64,000 nucleotides of DNA, from contig NZ_CP015136.1 of the NCBI RefSeq assembly GCF_001618865.1, positions 6,173,001 through 6,237,000 on the forward strand. The letters run 5' to 3'. The translations under genes were made by a program, and so were the position numbers. Position 1 is the stretch's first letter, and each line of letters opens with the position of its first letter. A model generated the notes under the pieces. That model searched no databases. It saw only the letters and a program-made list of their open reading frames with translations, and was not told the origin of the DNA. Source of the stretch: Luteitalea pratensis (lineage in GTDB: Bacteria > Acidobacteriota > Vicinamibacteria > Vicinamibacterales > Vicinamibacteraceae). Shown piece by piece: positions 19,832-28,284 of this stretch.

Positions 19832-21376
19832 ATGATCGACCGTCGCCAGTTCGTCCAGTCCATGATCGCACTCGGAGCGGCCTCGTCGGCCTCGCCGGAG
19901 GTGCTGTTCGGGCAAGGCTCGTCCGAGCTCCGCGACCTCGCCGATGCCGCCCTGGCAACCGCGAAGAAGCTGGGCGCGACCTACGCGGACATCCGCATCA
20001 ACCGCTACCGCAACCAGTTCATCTTCACCAGGGACCGCCGTGTGCAGAACATCGCCAACACGGACGACCATGGCTTCGGCATCCGCCTGATCGTCGACGG
20101 CACCTGGGGCTTTGCCAGCAGCAGCGCCGTGAGCAAGGACGAGATCGCGCGCGTCGCGGCCCAGGCCGTGGGGATCGCCAAGGCCAACCGTGCGATCAAC
20201 CAGGAGCCGGTCCGGCTCGCGCCCGTCGAAGGCTTCGACACGAGCTGGAACACGCCGGTCAAGAAGAACCCGTTCGAGATGCCGCTGCAGCCGAAGCTCG
20301 ACCTGCTGCTGCAGATTCACGAGGAGGCTCTGAAGGTCCCAGGCGCCAGCTTCGTGTCGGCGTTCATGCAGTTTGTCAACGAGCACAAGTACTTCGCGTC
20401 GAGCGAAGGCTCGCACATCGAGCAGTCACTGATTCGCACCTATCCGTCGTTCACGATCACGGCCGTGGACAAGGCGACGGGCAAGTTCTACTCGCGGCGC
20501 TCGCTCACGTCGCCGATGGGCATGGGCTACGAGTACGTCGAGTCCTACCCCTTGCTGCAGGAAGCGCGCGTCGCTGCCGAAGAAGCCGTTGCGACGCACA
20601 AGGCCAAGCCAGCGCCGTCCGGGCCGAAGACGCTGATCCTCCACCCCTCCAACCTGTGGCTGACGATTCACGAGTCCGTGGGACACCCCACCGAGCTCGA
20701 TCGGGCGCTCGGGTACGAAGCCAACTTCGCGGGAACGAGCTTCCTGACGACCGACAAGCTCGGGACCTTCCAGTTCGGTTCCAAGCTCGTGAATCTGGTC
20801 GCCGACAGGACGCAGGAGAACGGCATGGCGACCTGCGGCTACGACGACGATGGGGTCAAGAGCAGCCGATGGCACCTCGTCAAGGACGGGACGTTTGTCG
20901 ATTATCAGACGACGCGCGACCAGGCGCACCTCATTGGCCAGAAGGCCTCGCACGGCTGCAGCTATGCAGACAGCTGGGGCTCGGTGCCGTTTCAGCGCAT
21001 GCCCAACGTCTCACTCGAAGCGGGCACCAAGGACGTCAGTGAGGCCGACATCATCAGCGCGACCGCCGACGGCGTGTATGTGAAGGGAGACGCGAGCTTC
21101 AGCATCGACCACCAGCGCTACAACTTCCAGTTCAGCGGGCAGACGTTCTGGGAAGTGAAGAACGGCAAGATCACCACGCAGTTGCGTGACCTCGCCTATC
21201 AGTCGAACACGCCAGAGTTCTGGAAGGCGTGCGACATGCTGGGCGGCCCGTCCACTTACGCGCTGGGTGGCGCATTCAACGACGGCAAGGGGCAACCGGT
21301 CCAGAGCAACTCGGTCAGCCACGGCTGTCCGATCGCGCGCTTTGCTGGCGTCAACATCCTCAACACCGGGCAGTAG
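19832..21376 (+). CDS. tldD: TldD-like metalloprotease with Tat signal
   Basis: A 514-residue TldD/PmbA-family protein. It begins MIDRRQFVQSMIALGAASSAS, a plausible twin-arginine signal. The metal-binding motif HESVGH is at about residue 287, followed by the typical GYDDDGVKS and late GQPVQSNSVSHGCP regions. TldD forms a heterodimeric zinc protease with TldE that cuts unfolded peptides (microcin B17, CcdA in E. coli). AGGA lies upstream of the ATG. TldE starts 2 bp after its stop. An exported TldD is unusual compared with the cytosolic E. coli enzyme. Confidence 0.92.
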   Translation: MIDRRQFVQSMIALGAASSASPEVLFGQGSSELRDLADAALATAKKLGATYADIRINRYRNQFIFTRDRRVQNIANTDDHGFGIRLIVDGTWGFASSSAVSKDEIARVAAQAVGIAKANRAINQEPVRLAPVEGFDTSWNTPVKKNPFEMPLQPKLDLLLQIHEEALKVPGASFVSAFMQFVNEHKYFASSEGSHIEQSLIRTYPSFTITAVDKATGKFYSRRSLTSPMGMGYEYVESYPLLQEARVAAEEAVATHKAKPAPSGPKTLILHPSNLWLTIHESVGHPTELDRALGYEANFAGTSFLTTDKLGTFQFGSKLVNLVADRTQENGMATCGYDDDGVKSSRWHLVKDGTFVDYQTTRDQAHLIGQKASHGCSYADSWGSVPFQRMPNVSLEAGTKDVSEADIISATADGVYVKGDASFSIDHQRYNFQFSGQTFWEVKNGKITTQLRDLAYQSNTPEFWKACDMLGGPSTYALGGAFNDGKGQPVQSNSVSHGCPIARFAGVNILNTGQ

Positions 21377-21378
21377 AC

Positions 21379-22722
21379 ATGATCTGGACGAAAGAACAGG
21401 CAAAGACGCTGGCCGACCGCGCGCTCGCCCTGAGCAAGGCCGAGCAGACGTTCGTGGCCATCAACGGCAGCGAACGCGCCAGTGTGCGCTTCGCACGCAA
21501 CACGGTGACCACGGCCGGCGCGACATCGGCTGTCAGCCTGGCGATCACGTCGCGTTTCGGCAAGCGTTCCGGAACGGTGACCACTGCGCGATTCGACGAC
21601 GCGAGCCTGCAGACCGCGCTGCGCAACGCCGAGGAGATCGCGAAGGTCTCACCGGAGAACCCGGAGGCGATGCCGCTGCTCGGACCGCAGACGTACACGC
21701 CAGCGACCGCGTACTTCGACGACGTGGCGTCGGCCACACCCGAGTGGCGGGCGTCGTCTGTCGCGACGGCCATCGCGCTCGCGAAGAAGAATGAGGTCGT
21801 CTCGGCCGGCTTCGTGGAGACGCAGGCTGCCATGCAGGCGGTCGCGAGCTCGCAAGGCTTGTTTGCCTACGACCGCTTCACGGCAGCGGACTACAACCTG
21901 ACGGCACGCACGCCGGATGGATCGGGCTCGGGCTGGGCCTCGAAGTCCTTCAATCAGCTCGGACTCCTGCGGCCAGACGTCCTGGCGGAGACGGCCATCA
22001 GCAAGGCGGCGATGGCCCGGAACCCCACGGGCATCGAGCCCGGCACCTACACGGTGGTGCTGGAGCCCGCAGCGGTGGCCGACATGGTCGCCTTCATGCT
22101 GTTCTCGGCCAACGCCCGCCAGGCCGACGAGGGACGCAGCTTCTTTGCCAAGAAGGGCGGAGGCAACAGGATCGGCGAGCAGATCGTCGGCGATGGCGTC
22201 CGTATCTACTCCGACCCCGCGCATCCGCTGGCTCCGACCGTGAGCTTCGACAACGAGGGGTTGCCGGCCGAGAAGCGCGTGTGGGTCGAGAAGGGCGTAC
22301 TCCAGAATCTGTTCTACTCGCGCTTTTGGGCGCAGAAGATGGGCAAGGCGCCAATCTCCACGCCGTCGAACGTGATCATGGACGGCGGCACCGCCACGAT
22401 GGCCGACCTCATCGCCGGCACCCAGCGGGGACTGCTCGTCACGCGGTTCTGGTACATCCGCCCGCTCGATCCGCAGACGATCCTGCTCACCGGACTGACG
22501 CGGGACGGTCTTTTCCTGATCGAGAACGGCAAGGTGACGCGTCCGGTCAGGAACATGCGCTGGAACGAGAGCCCGGTCGTCGCGCTGAACAACGTCGACG
22601 CGATGACGGCGCCAGAACGCGTCGTGAGCGGCGAAGGCGTCGGCGGGTCCGGCCTGTCGCTCGTGTGTCCCGCGGCACGCATCCGCGAGTTCCGGTTCAC
22701 GAGCAGCTCCGACGCCGTCTGA
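21379..22722 (+). CDS. TldE/PmbA-like protein
   Basis: A 447-residue partner of the preceding TldD. It has the PmbA pattern (TFVAINGSERASVRFARNTV, GIEPGTYTVVLEPAAVADMVAFM, SFDNEGLPAEKRVWVEKGVL) and, like E. coli TldE, lacks the HExxxH zinc motif. Its N-terminus MIWTKEQAKTLADRALALS has no signal peptide. If the pair functions outside the cytoplasm, TldE must be carried through Tat bound to TldD. The two genes are 2 bp apart, surely one operon. Confidence 0.92.
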   Translation: MIWTKEQAKTLADRALALSKAEQTFVAINGSERASVRFARNTVTTAGATSAVSLAITSRFGKRSGTVTTARFDDASLQTALRNAEEIAKVSPENPEAMPLLGPQTYTPATAYFDDVASATPEWRASSVATAIALAKKNEVVSAGFVETQAAMQAVASSQGLFAYDRFTAADYNLTARTPDGSGSGWASKSFNQLGLLRPDVLAETAISKAAMARNPTGIEPGTYTVVLEPAAVADMVAFMLFSANARQADEGRSFFAKKGGGNRIGEQIVGDGVRIYSDPAHPLAPTVSFDNEGLPAEKRVWVEKGVLQNLFYSRFWAQKMGKAPISTPSNVIMDGGTATMADLIAGTQRGLLVTRFWYIRPLDPQTILLTGLTRDGLFLIENGKVTRPVRNMRWNESPVVALNNVDAMTAPERVVSGEGVGGSGLSLVCPAARIREFRFTSSSDAV

Positions 22723-22745
22723 GCTTCGGATCGAAGGACTTCCTC

Positions 22746-22794
22746 TTGACAGCGACAGGAGTGCGCTGGTAGCTTCTCTCGATAGCGACAGAAG
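22746..22794 (+). promoter_or_regulatory. Putative promoter and direct-repeat operator of padR
   Basis: A -35-like TTGACA at 22746-22751 overlaps the first of two 13-bp direct repeats, ACAGCGACAGGAG (22749-22761) and ATAGCGACAGAAG (22782-22794), spaced 33 bp or about three helical turns. A weak -10 (TAGCTT) lies at 22770. PadR proteins usually autoregulate, so the repeats are candidate operators. Confidence 0.45.
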
Positions 22795-22816
22795 ACGCCG
22801 CAATCCCGGAGCCGCC

Positions 22817-23152
22817 GTGCCCCCACGTTCGCCCATCGAAGCCCTCCGCGGCTCGCTCGACCTGCTCGTCCTGAAGACCCTCTCGCTCTCGCCGACGCAC
22901 GGCTGGGGAATCAGCCAGCGCGTCCAGCAGTTGTCGGCTGGCGAGTTCGCGATGAACCAGGGATCGCTCTACCCCGCGCTGCAGCGTCTCGAGAAAGACG
23001 GGCTGATCGCGAGCGACTGGGGCGTGACCGACAACAACCGGCAGGCCCGGTACTACCGGCTGACCGCCGCCGGACGCCGTGCCCTTGGCGAGGAGGTCGA
23101 GAGCTGGAAGCGCTTCGCTGCGGCACTCGACGCCGTACTGCGCACCGACTGA
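22817..23152 (+). CDS. PadR family transcriptional regulator
   Basis: A 111-residue PadR repressor: ALRGSLDLLVLKTLSLSPTHGWGISQRVQQ, the NQGSLYPALQRLEKDGLIASDWG winged helix, and TDNNRQARYYRLTAAGRRAL. The GTG start has GGAG six bases upstream. It precedes an ADOP-type permease by 82 bp, the recurrent PadR-ADOP arrangement of Acidobacteria, and likely represses that permease and itself. Confidence 0.93.
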   Translation: MPPRSPIEALRGSLDLLVLKTLSLSPTHGWGISQRVQQLSAGEFAMNQGSLYPALQRLEKDGLIASDWGVTDNNRQARYYRLTAAGRRALGEEVESWKRFAAALDAVLRTD

Positions 23153-23194
23153 TGCCTCATGCCTGATGCCTGAGACCTGAGACCTGCGACCTGA
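23153..23194 (+). repeat. Heptamer-phased repeat between padR and ADOP gene
   Basis: Six consecutive heptamers in register: TGCCTCA, TGCCTGA, TGCCTGA, GACCTGA, GACCTGC, GACCTGA. They start at the padR stop and fill half of the 82-bp spacer before the permease start. Confidence 0.75.
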
Positions 23195-23234
23195 GAAGCG
23201 TGCGTCCCGATCCCGTTTCGCACGAAAGACGCCG

Positions 23235-25928
23235 ATGCAATGGCTCGATAGCGCTCGCACGCGCCTGCGCCTGTTGTTCGCTCGCCGATCCGCCGAGTCG
23301 CGGATGGACGACGAGTTCCGGTTCCACATCGAGATGGAAGCTGACCATCTGATGCGGGGCAGAGGTCTCGCTGCCGATGAAGCACGTCGGCAGGCGCTCG
23401 CGGCATTCGGGGGCGTCCAAAAGCACAAGGAGGAGTTACGTGAGGGCCGCGGACTGGCGTGGTTGGGCGGCCTGTCGCTCGACGTGAAGCTCGGCTTCCG
23501 GATGCTGCTCAAGTATCCGGGCCTGACGCTTGCGGGCGGACTGGCGATCGCCATTGCGATTGGCATCGGCGCCGGCTGGTACGACCTGACCGGCAAGATC
23601 CTGTCGCCGCGGATCCCGCTGCCTGAAGGCGACCGCATCGTCACGATCGAGACGCAAGATGCGCGAACGAATGCGCCCGAACATCGGGTGCTGCACGACT
23701 TCCAGGAGTGGCGGCACGCACTCGCGACCATCGAGGATCTGGGGGCGTACCGCACGGACACGCGGAACCTGATCGTCGGCAACGCTGCTCCGGAACCGAT
23801 CCAGATTGCGGAGTTGACGGTCGCCGCGTTGGCCACGACACGGGTGCCGCCGCTGCTCGGGCGCGGCCTGGTGCACTCCGACGAACGGCCCGGTGCGCCG
23901 GGCGTGGTCGTGCTCGGCTACGACGTCTGGCAGCGCTACCTCAACGGTCGAGAAGACGTCCTCGGGCTGGTCGTGCGGCTGGGCAACGCACCGGCGACCG
24001 TCGTTGGCGTGATGCCCGAAGGGTTCGGCTACCCGTTCAACCACGATGCATGGGCACCGCTGGCGCTGCGCGCTTCGTACCAGCCGCTCGAGGGTGCCCC
24101 GATCAGCGTCATCGGAAGGCTCGCATCCGGGACCACGCTCGAGCAGGCGAATGCGGAGGTGCGCGCCTTCGGCCAGCGCTCGTCCGAGGCGTTCCCGGCC
24201 ACGCACGAGCATCTCCGGCCGGCCGTGACACGGCTCGGCGAAGCCACGGACTTCCTCGATGGTGGGGCGCTTGCCACGCGGAATCTGCCCGTGCTGATGG
24301 TGTTGGCGATTGCCTGCATGAGCGTCGGCACGCTGGTGTACGCGAGGACCGCGACACGGGAGGGAGAGATCGCGATTCGTGCGGCGCTCGGTGCGGGCCG
24401 GGCCCGCATCATCGGCCAGCTTTTCATGGAAGCGCTCGTGCTCGCGTCCGTGTCGGCGGCGATTGGTCTGCTGGCTGTCGATCGGGCGCTGGCGTGGGGC
24501 ATCGAAAGCGTCAATCGCGGCAGTGGAGGCGCACCGTTCTGGATGGCGCCTGGCCTGGATCCCTCGACGGTGCTGTATGCCGGTGGTCTTGCGGTCGTCA
24601 GCGCGGTGATGCTGTCCGTGCTTCCGGCGCTGCGGGTCACGCGCGCGCGTCTGCAGCCTCATCTCGCGAACCTGGGTACCGGTCGGGCGACGCTGCGATT
24701 CGGTCGCCTGTGGACGGGCGCGATGATCGCGCAGGTCGCGCTGACCGCCATGGGCATCCCGGCCGCGATGGAGAGCGCAAGCCAGACAACGCGGAAGATC
24801 CGCATCCGCGGAGAGTTCCCCAGTCGGGAGTATCTGTCTGCGCGCATCGATCTGGACCGCCCATTCGACGAGGAGACGACAGCGGAGCTCCAGAAACGCC
24901 GGACGGAGACGTTCGAGGCACTTGCGCGACGCGTCGAGCAAGAACCTGGCGTCGCGGCGGTCGTATTTGCCGATCGAGTCCCCGGGGCCGGTGCGACGAG
25001 GCGATTTGCAACGGTGGAGTCCTCTCGCGGCGCCACACCGGTGTACGACGGCGACGTTCTCACATCGGCGGTCATGCCACGGTTCTTCGACGTGTTCGAC
25101 AGGCCGATACTCGCCGGCCGACCATTCCACGAGGGCGATTCGTCTCCCACGGCCCGAACCGTCATCGTCAATGAGGCGTTCGCGCGAGCGTTTGCACGCG
25201 AGGCCGGTCATGGTTCACCGATCGGGGCTCGCCTGCGGTACCCGGCGTCGTCGGCCGTGGCTGACGCGGCCGCGCCTGAGCCCCCGTACGAGATCGTGGG
25301 CGTCGTGCGTGACTTCGACCTCGACCCTGACGACAAGGGCGACGAGCAACCGTCCGTGTTTCACGCCGCGACTGCAGGAGCCATGTCTCCCCTTCTGATG
25401 AGTGTGCGTATGCGTAGTGCTCCGGCTGCGCTCGCCGCTCGGCTGCCGCTCATGGCGACGACGGTCGATGCGCGCATCCTCGTGCCCGACGTACAGCCGA
25501 TGCAGGACTGGATCCGCGATACGTTCCTGCTGGTGTTCCTCGCAGCGGAGGTCGCGGTGACGGCTCTCGTCCTGTTCCTCTCGGCGCTTGGCATCTTCTC
25601 GCTCGCCTCGGTCAGTGTGTCTCGGCGGACGCGCGAGATCGGACTGCGTGTGTCGCTTGGCGCCATGCCGCGTCAGGTCCTCACCGGCATCCTGTCGCAG
25701 GCCGTGATGCTCATGGCGAGCGGCATCGCTGGCGGAACTGCCCTGCTGCTGATAGCCCTCGCCCTTGGTCAGGGCCCGTCGGGCCAGCCCTTCGAAGACA
25801 TCGCGCTCTTCGGCGGGTACCTCGGACTGACGAGCGCCGTCATGCTCGTCGCCTGCCTGCTCGCCTGCATCGGGCCTGCCATGCGCGCGCTCAGGCTCAA
25901 CCCAAGCGAGGCTCTGAGGGACGCCTGA
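23235..25928 (+). CDS. ADOP-type ABC transporter permease (MacB/FtsX-like)
   Basis: An 897-residue permease: N-terminal ADOP prefix domain (FRFHIEMEADHLMRGRGLAADEARRQALAAFGG), then MacB periplasmic core and FtsX units. Hydrophobic segments include LAGGLAIAIAIGIGAG, VLMVLAIACMSVGTLVY, VLYAGGLAVVSAVMLSV and a C-terminal trio from LVFLAAEVAVTALVLFL. Closing ALRLNPSEALRDA is the typical end. No ATPase gene adjoins, as usual for ADOP families, which are thought to share a MacB-like ATPase encoded elsewhere. Substrate unknown. Expressed with the PadR upstream. The first FtsX loop is less canonical (IGIGAGWYDL rather than IGIGANTAIF). Confidence 0.92.
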   Translation: MQWLDSARTRLRLLFARRSAESRMDDEFRFHIEMEADHLMRGRGLAADEARRQALAAFGGVQKHKEELREGRGLAWLGGLSLDVKLGFRMLLKYPGLTLAGGLAIAIAIGIGAGWYDLTGKILSPRIPLPEGDRIVTIETQDARTNAPEHRVLHDFQEWRHALATIEDLGAYRTDTRNLIVGNAAPEPIQIAELTVAALATTRVPPLLGRGLVHSDERPGAPGVVVLGYDVWQRYLNGREDVLGLVVRLGNAPATVVGVMPEGFGYPFNHDAWAPLALRASYQPLEGAPISVIGRLASGTTLEQANAEVRAFGQRSSEAFPATHEHLRPAVTRLGEATDFLDGGALATRNLPVLMVLAIACMSVGTLVYARTATREGEIAIRAALGAGRARIIGQLFMEALVLASVSAAIGLLAVDRALAWGIESVNRGSGGAPFWMAPGLDPSTVLYAGGLAVVSAVMLSVLPALRVTRARLQPHLANLGTGRATLRFGRLWTGAMIAQVALTAMGIPAAMESASQTTRKIRIRGEFPSREYLSARIDLDRPFDEETTAELQKRRTETFEALARRVEQEPGVAAVVFADRVPGAGATRRFATVESSRGATPVYDGDVLTSAVMPRFFDVFDRPILAGRPFHEGDSSPTARTVIVNEAFARAFAREAGHGSPIGARLRYPASSAVADAAAPEPPYEIVGVVRDFDLDPDDKGDEQPSVFHAATAGAMSPLLMSVRMRSAPAALAARLPLMATTVDARILVPDVQPMQDWIRDTFLLVFLAAEVAVTALVLFLSALGIFSLASVSVSRRTREIGLRVSLGAMPRQVLTGILSQAVMLMASGIAGGTALLLIALALGQGPSGQPFEDIALFGGYLGLTSAVMLVACLLACIGPAMRALRLNPSEALRDA

Positions 25929-25970
25929 ACGAGTTGCCCCGTCAGCCGCGATGACCATACGATCGCGGTC

Positions 25971-26456
25971 ATGCCCTCACTCACCAGCGCTCTTCGTGCG
26001 CACCTTGCCGACGTCCTCGAGTGGGAGGATGCACATGTCACGTTCGACAAGGCCGTCGATGGGATCCCGTTGGCAAGCCAGGGTGCGCGTGCAGACGGTT
26101 TCCCGCACTCGCCCTGGGAGTTGCTGGAACACATGCGCCTTGCGCAGGACGATATCGTCGAGTTCTGCAACAACGCGGCGTACGAGCACACGAAGGCATG
26201 GCCGGGCGACTACTGGCCGCGAACTCCCGCACCGCCGACGGCCACCGCGTGGGCCGACAGCGTCGCGGCGTACCTCCAGGGCCGCGAGGCATTGAAGGCC
26301 ATCGCGCGCACGGTGGAGGACCTGACGCAGCCCGTGCCGACGGGCTCCTCACGGCAGACGTACTTGCGTGCGATCCTGCTGGCCGCCGACCACACGGCCT
26401 ATCACGTCGGCCAGCTCGTGCTGGTCCGTCGTGCACTTGGCCACTGGCCCCAGTGA
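25971..26456 (+). CDS. DinB family protein
   Basis: A 161-residue four-helix DinB/YfiT-like protein. Metal-ligand histidines are placed as expected: SPWELLEHMRLAQDDIVEF near the middle and ADHTAYHVGQLVLVRRALGHW at the C-terminus. The family includes thiol-dependent transferases, but most acidobacterial copies are unassigned. It begins 42 bp after the permease stop without a visible promoter, so it may be read through. A hairpin follows the stop. Confidence 0.88.
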   Translation: MPSLTSALRAHLADVLEWEDAHVTFDKAVDGIPLASQGARADGFPHSPWELLEHMRLAQDDIVEFCNNAAYEHTKAWPGDYWPRTPAPPTATAWADSVAAYLQGREALKAIARTVEDLTQPVPTGSSRQTYLRAILLAADHTAYHVGQLVLVRRALGHWPQ

Positions 26457-26480
26457 GCTCCCTGCGTCCTCGGGGACGAC

Positions 26481-26512
26481 CGCCCGGCGCCGAGGTTTTC
26501 TGGTGCCGGGCG
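26481..26512. terminator. Hairpin, possible terminator
   Basis: CGCCCGGC at 26481-26488 pairs with GCCGGGCG at 26505-26512, extended inward by a wobble and two C-G pairs, leaving a T-rich 10-base loop. There is no U-tract after it on either strand, so intrinsic termination is uncertain. It lies 25 bp after the DinB stop. Confidence 0.4.
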
Positions 26513-26540
26513 TATCATCAGCTGAAGTCCAGCCACTGCC

Positions 26541-27296
26541 ATGTCTGTCGATGGCGCCAGGCACGCGTCGTCGCACCATCCCGCGTGGACGAGATGCGCC
26601 CACTGGGTCGCGGCCGTGAGCATCCTGGTGCTCGCCTTCACGGGTTTCGTGATCCTGATGGCACATCCGCGACTGTACTGGGGTGACGTCGGGAACGGCT
26701 TGACGCCTGCCCTGATCGAGTTGCCCATCAGCCCCAATTACCGGCACGGCGGGTGGGCGTCGGTGACGCCGTTCTTCGATCGCACGGGCTCACCCGTGTC
26801 GGCAAGCCGCACGTTTCCCCTGTTCAACGAAAATGCATGGGGGCGCAGCCTGCACTTCCTCACGGCCTGGCTGCTCACCCTTACGGGGCTTGCGTACCTC
26901 GCGGCGGGTGTCCTGACGGGGCACCTTCGACGCCGCATAGTGCCCGCCGCTGGTGATCTGGCGCCCGCGCGCCTCAGCGAGGACGTGCGGCGCCACGTTC
27001 GCTTCGCGGTCCGGCGCGATGCCGGCTCGCCGTATGGCACGCTGCAGAAGATCGCCTACACGTTCGTGATCGTCTTCTTGCTGCCGCTTGCCGGCCTCAC
27101 CGGTGTCACGATGTCGCCTGCAGTGACGACGGCCTTTCCGTTCCTGCTCACGCTGTTCGGCGGCATGCAATCGGCGCGCACGATTCACTTCGGGGTGTGG
27201 ATGGCGCTCATGGGATTCCTCCTGGTGCACGTGGTGATGGTGGTGGCAACGGGATTCCGTCAGCACATGCGCGCGATGACGATTGGTGACCGATGA
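26541..27296 (+). CDS. Cytochrome b/b6-domain membrane protein
   Basis: A 251-residue di-heme cytochrome b561-type protein. His residues that could ligate heme appear in TRCAHWVAAVSILVLAF, SLHFLTAWLLTLTGLAYL, QSARTIHFGVWMAL and LLVHVVMVVATGF, each in a transmembrane segment. It should move electrons between quinone pool and the molybdenum enzyme encoded next; its stop overlaps that gene's ATG. This parallels the MsrQ/MsrP and b561-sulfite-oxidase pairs. Confidence 0.9.
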   Translation: MSVDGARHASSHHPAWTRCAHWVAAVSILVLAFTGFVILMAHPRLYWGDVGNGLTPALIELPISPNYRHGGWASVTPFFDRTGSPVSASRTFPLFNENAWGRSLHFLTAWLLTLTGLAYLAAGVLTGHLRRRIVPAAGDLAPARLSEDVRRHVRFAVRRDAGSPYGTLQKIAYTFVIVFLLPLAGLTGVTMSPAVTTAFPFLLTLFGGMQSARTIHFGVWMALMGFLLVHVVMVVATGFRQHMRAMTIGDR

Positions 27297-28063
27297 TGAC
27301 AAGGCGAGCGATCCTCACCAGGCGCGACATGATCGTGACGGCTCTCGCCGGCGCGGGAGGTGTACTGCTGTCAGGCTGCAGTCGCGGTGAACTGCCACCG
27401 ACGTACGGGCACCTGCTGCGGATGGGTGACAACCTCACGTACGCCGCGCACCGCGCGCTCTTGCCACACGGGCTGGCGCGTGAGTACGGGCGTGAGCACA
27501 TCTCCTCGTTCCCCGCGATCGGGACCACGAACCCCGCGGACCCTAGCCAGCCCCTGGCGGCGACGTTGGGTCAGCGTTACGCCGGCTTGCGAGCCGGCGC
27601 GTTTCGCGACTACCGCGTGTCGATCGAAGGACGCGTTGCAAGGCCCGGCACGTACTCGCTGGCGGACCTCCAGCGCTTCCCCAGCCGCACGCAAATCACG
27701 CGGCACACGTGCGAAGAAGGCTGGTCGGCCATCGCGGAGTGGACGGGTGTGGCGCTGGGTCGTGTGCTGGCCGCTGCCGGCACGCTGCCGGACGCGCGGT
27801 TCGTCCAGTTCCACGCCTTCGACGGCCTGGGGGACGGCATCGACATGATCGATGCGCTCCACCCGCAGACGCTGCTCGCCTACGGGATGAACGGGCAGCC
27901 GCTGCCGATCCCGCACGGCGGTCCGCTGCGGCTCCGCGTGGAGACGCAGATCGGCTACAAGAGCGTGAAGTACATCGACCGCATCGTCGTCACCGACACC
28001 TTCGAGGACCACGGCCCTGCGGGGTACCTCCATTACGGCTGGTCGTGGTACGCCGGCATCTGA
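27293..28063 (+). CDS. Molybdopterin-dependent oxidoreductase, Tat lipoprotein
   Basis: A 256-residue protein of the sulfite oxidase fold. The N-terminus has twin arginine and a lipobox (TRRDMIVTALAGAGGVLLSGC), so it is probably exported folded and lipid-anchored. The Mo-ligand cysteine is in TRHTCEEGWSAIAEWTGV. Later IPHGGPLRLRVETQIGYKSVKYID is typical of the family. Only the catalytic domain is present (no dimerisation domain), as in MsrP. With the overlapping cytochrome b gene it forms a periplasmic reductase or oxidase; the substrate cannot be told from sequence. Confidence 0.92.
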   Translation: MMTRRAILTRRDMIVTALAGAGGVLLSGCSRGELPPTYGHLLRMGDNLTYAAHRALLPHGLAREYGREHISSFPAIGTTNPADPSQPLAATLGQRYAGLRAGAFRDYRVSIEGRVARPGTYSLADLQRFPSRTQITRHTCEEGWSAIAEWTGVALGRVLAAAGTLPDARFVQFHAFDGLGDGIDMIDALHPQTLLAYGMNGQPLPIPHGGPLRLRVETQIGYKSVKYIDRIVVTDTFEDHGPAGYLHYGWSWYAGI

Positions 28064-28078
28064 CGCCACGACAGTGGA

Positions 28079-28277
28079 GGCCGTCGGACTGTGGTTGTGT
28101 AGCCGTCGACCTTGGTCGACGGTCAGCGACGGCCGTCGTGGTTCGAAATTCAGATTCAGAGTGAACCCTGACCAACAGTCCGGTTCTACACGGTGAGACC
28201 GGGCGCGATCGGCGGCAGCGGCCGTCGGACTGTGGTTTGCGTAGCCGTCGACCTTGGTCGACGGTCAGCGACGGCGA
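28079..28277. repeat. Three-element REP cluster (BIME-like)
   Basis: Two direct copies of a roughly 55-bp unit contain GTAG followed by the perfect hairpin CCGTCGACCTTGGTCGACGG (GTAG at 28099 and 28241; hairpins 28103-28122 and 28245-28264), flanked by CGGACTGTGGTT upstream and TCAGCGACGGC downstream. Between them, on the minus strand (28162-28189), GTAG is followed by a different palindrome AACCGGAC-5-GTCAGGGTT. The plus-minus-plus array fills the spacer between convergent genes. Confidence 0.75.
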
Positions 28278-28284
28278 CCGCCGA

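Noticed and set aside
23436-25211. 591-codon open frame antisense to the ADOP permease
   Set aside because: Low-complexity Arg/Gln/His-rich product with no motif; the permease on the other strand is unambiguous.
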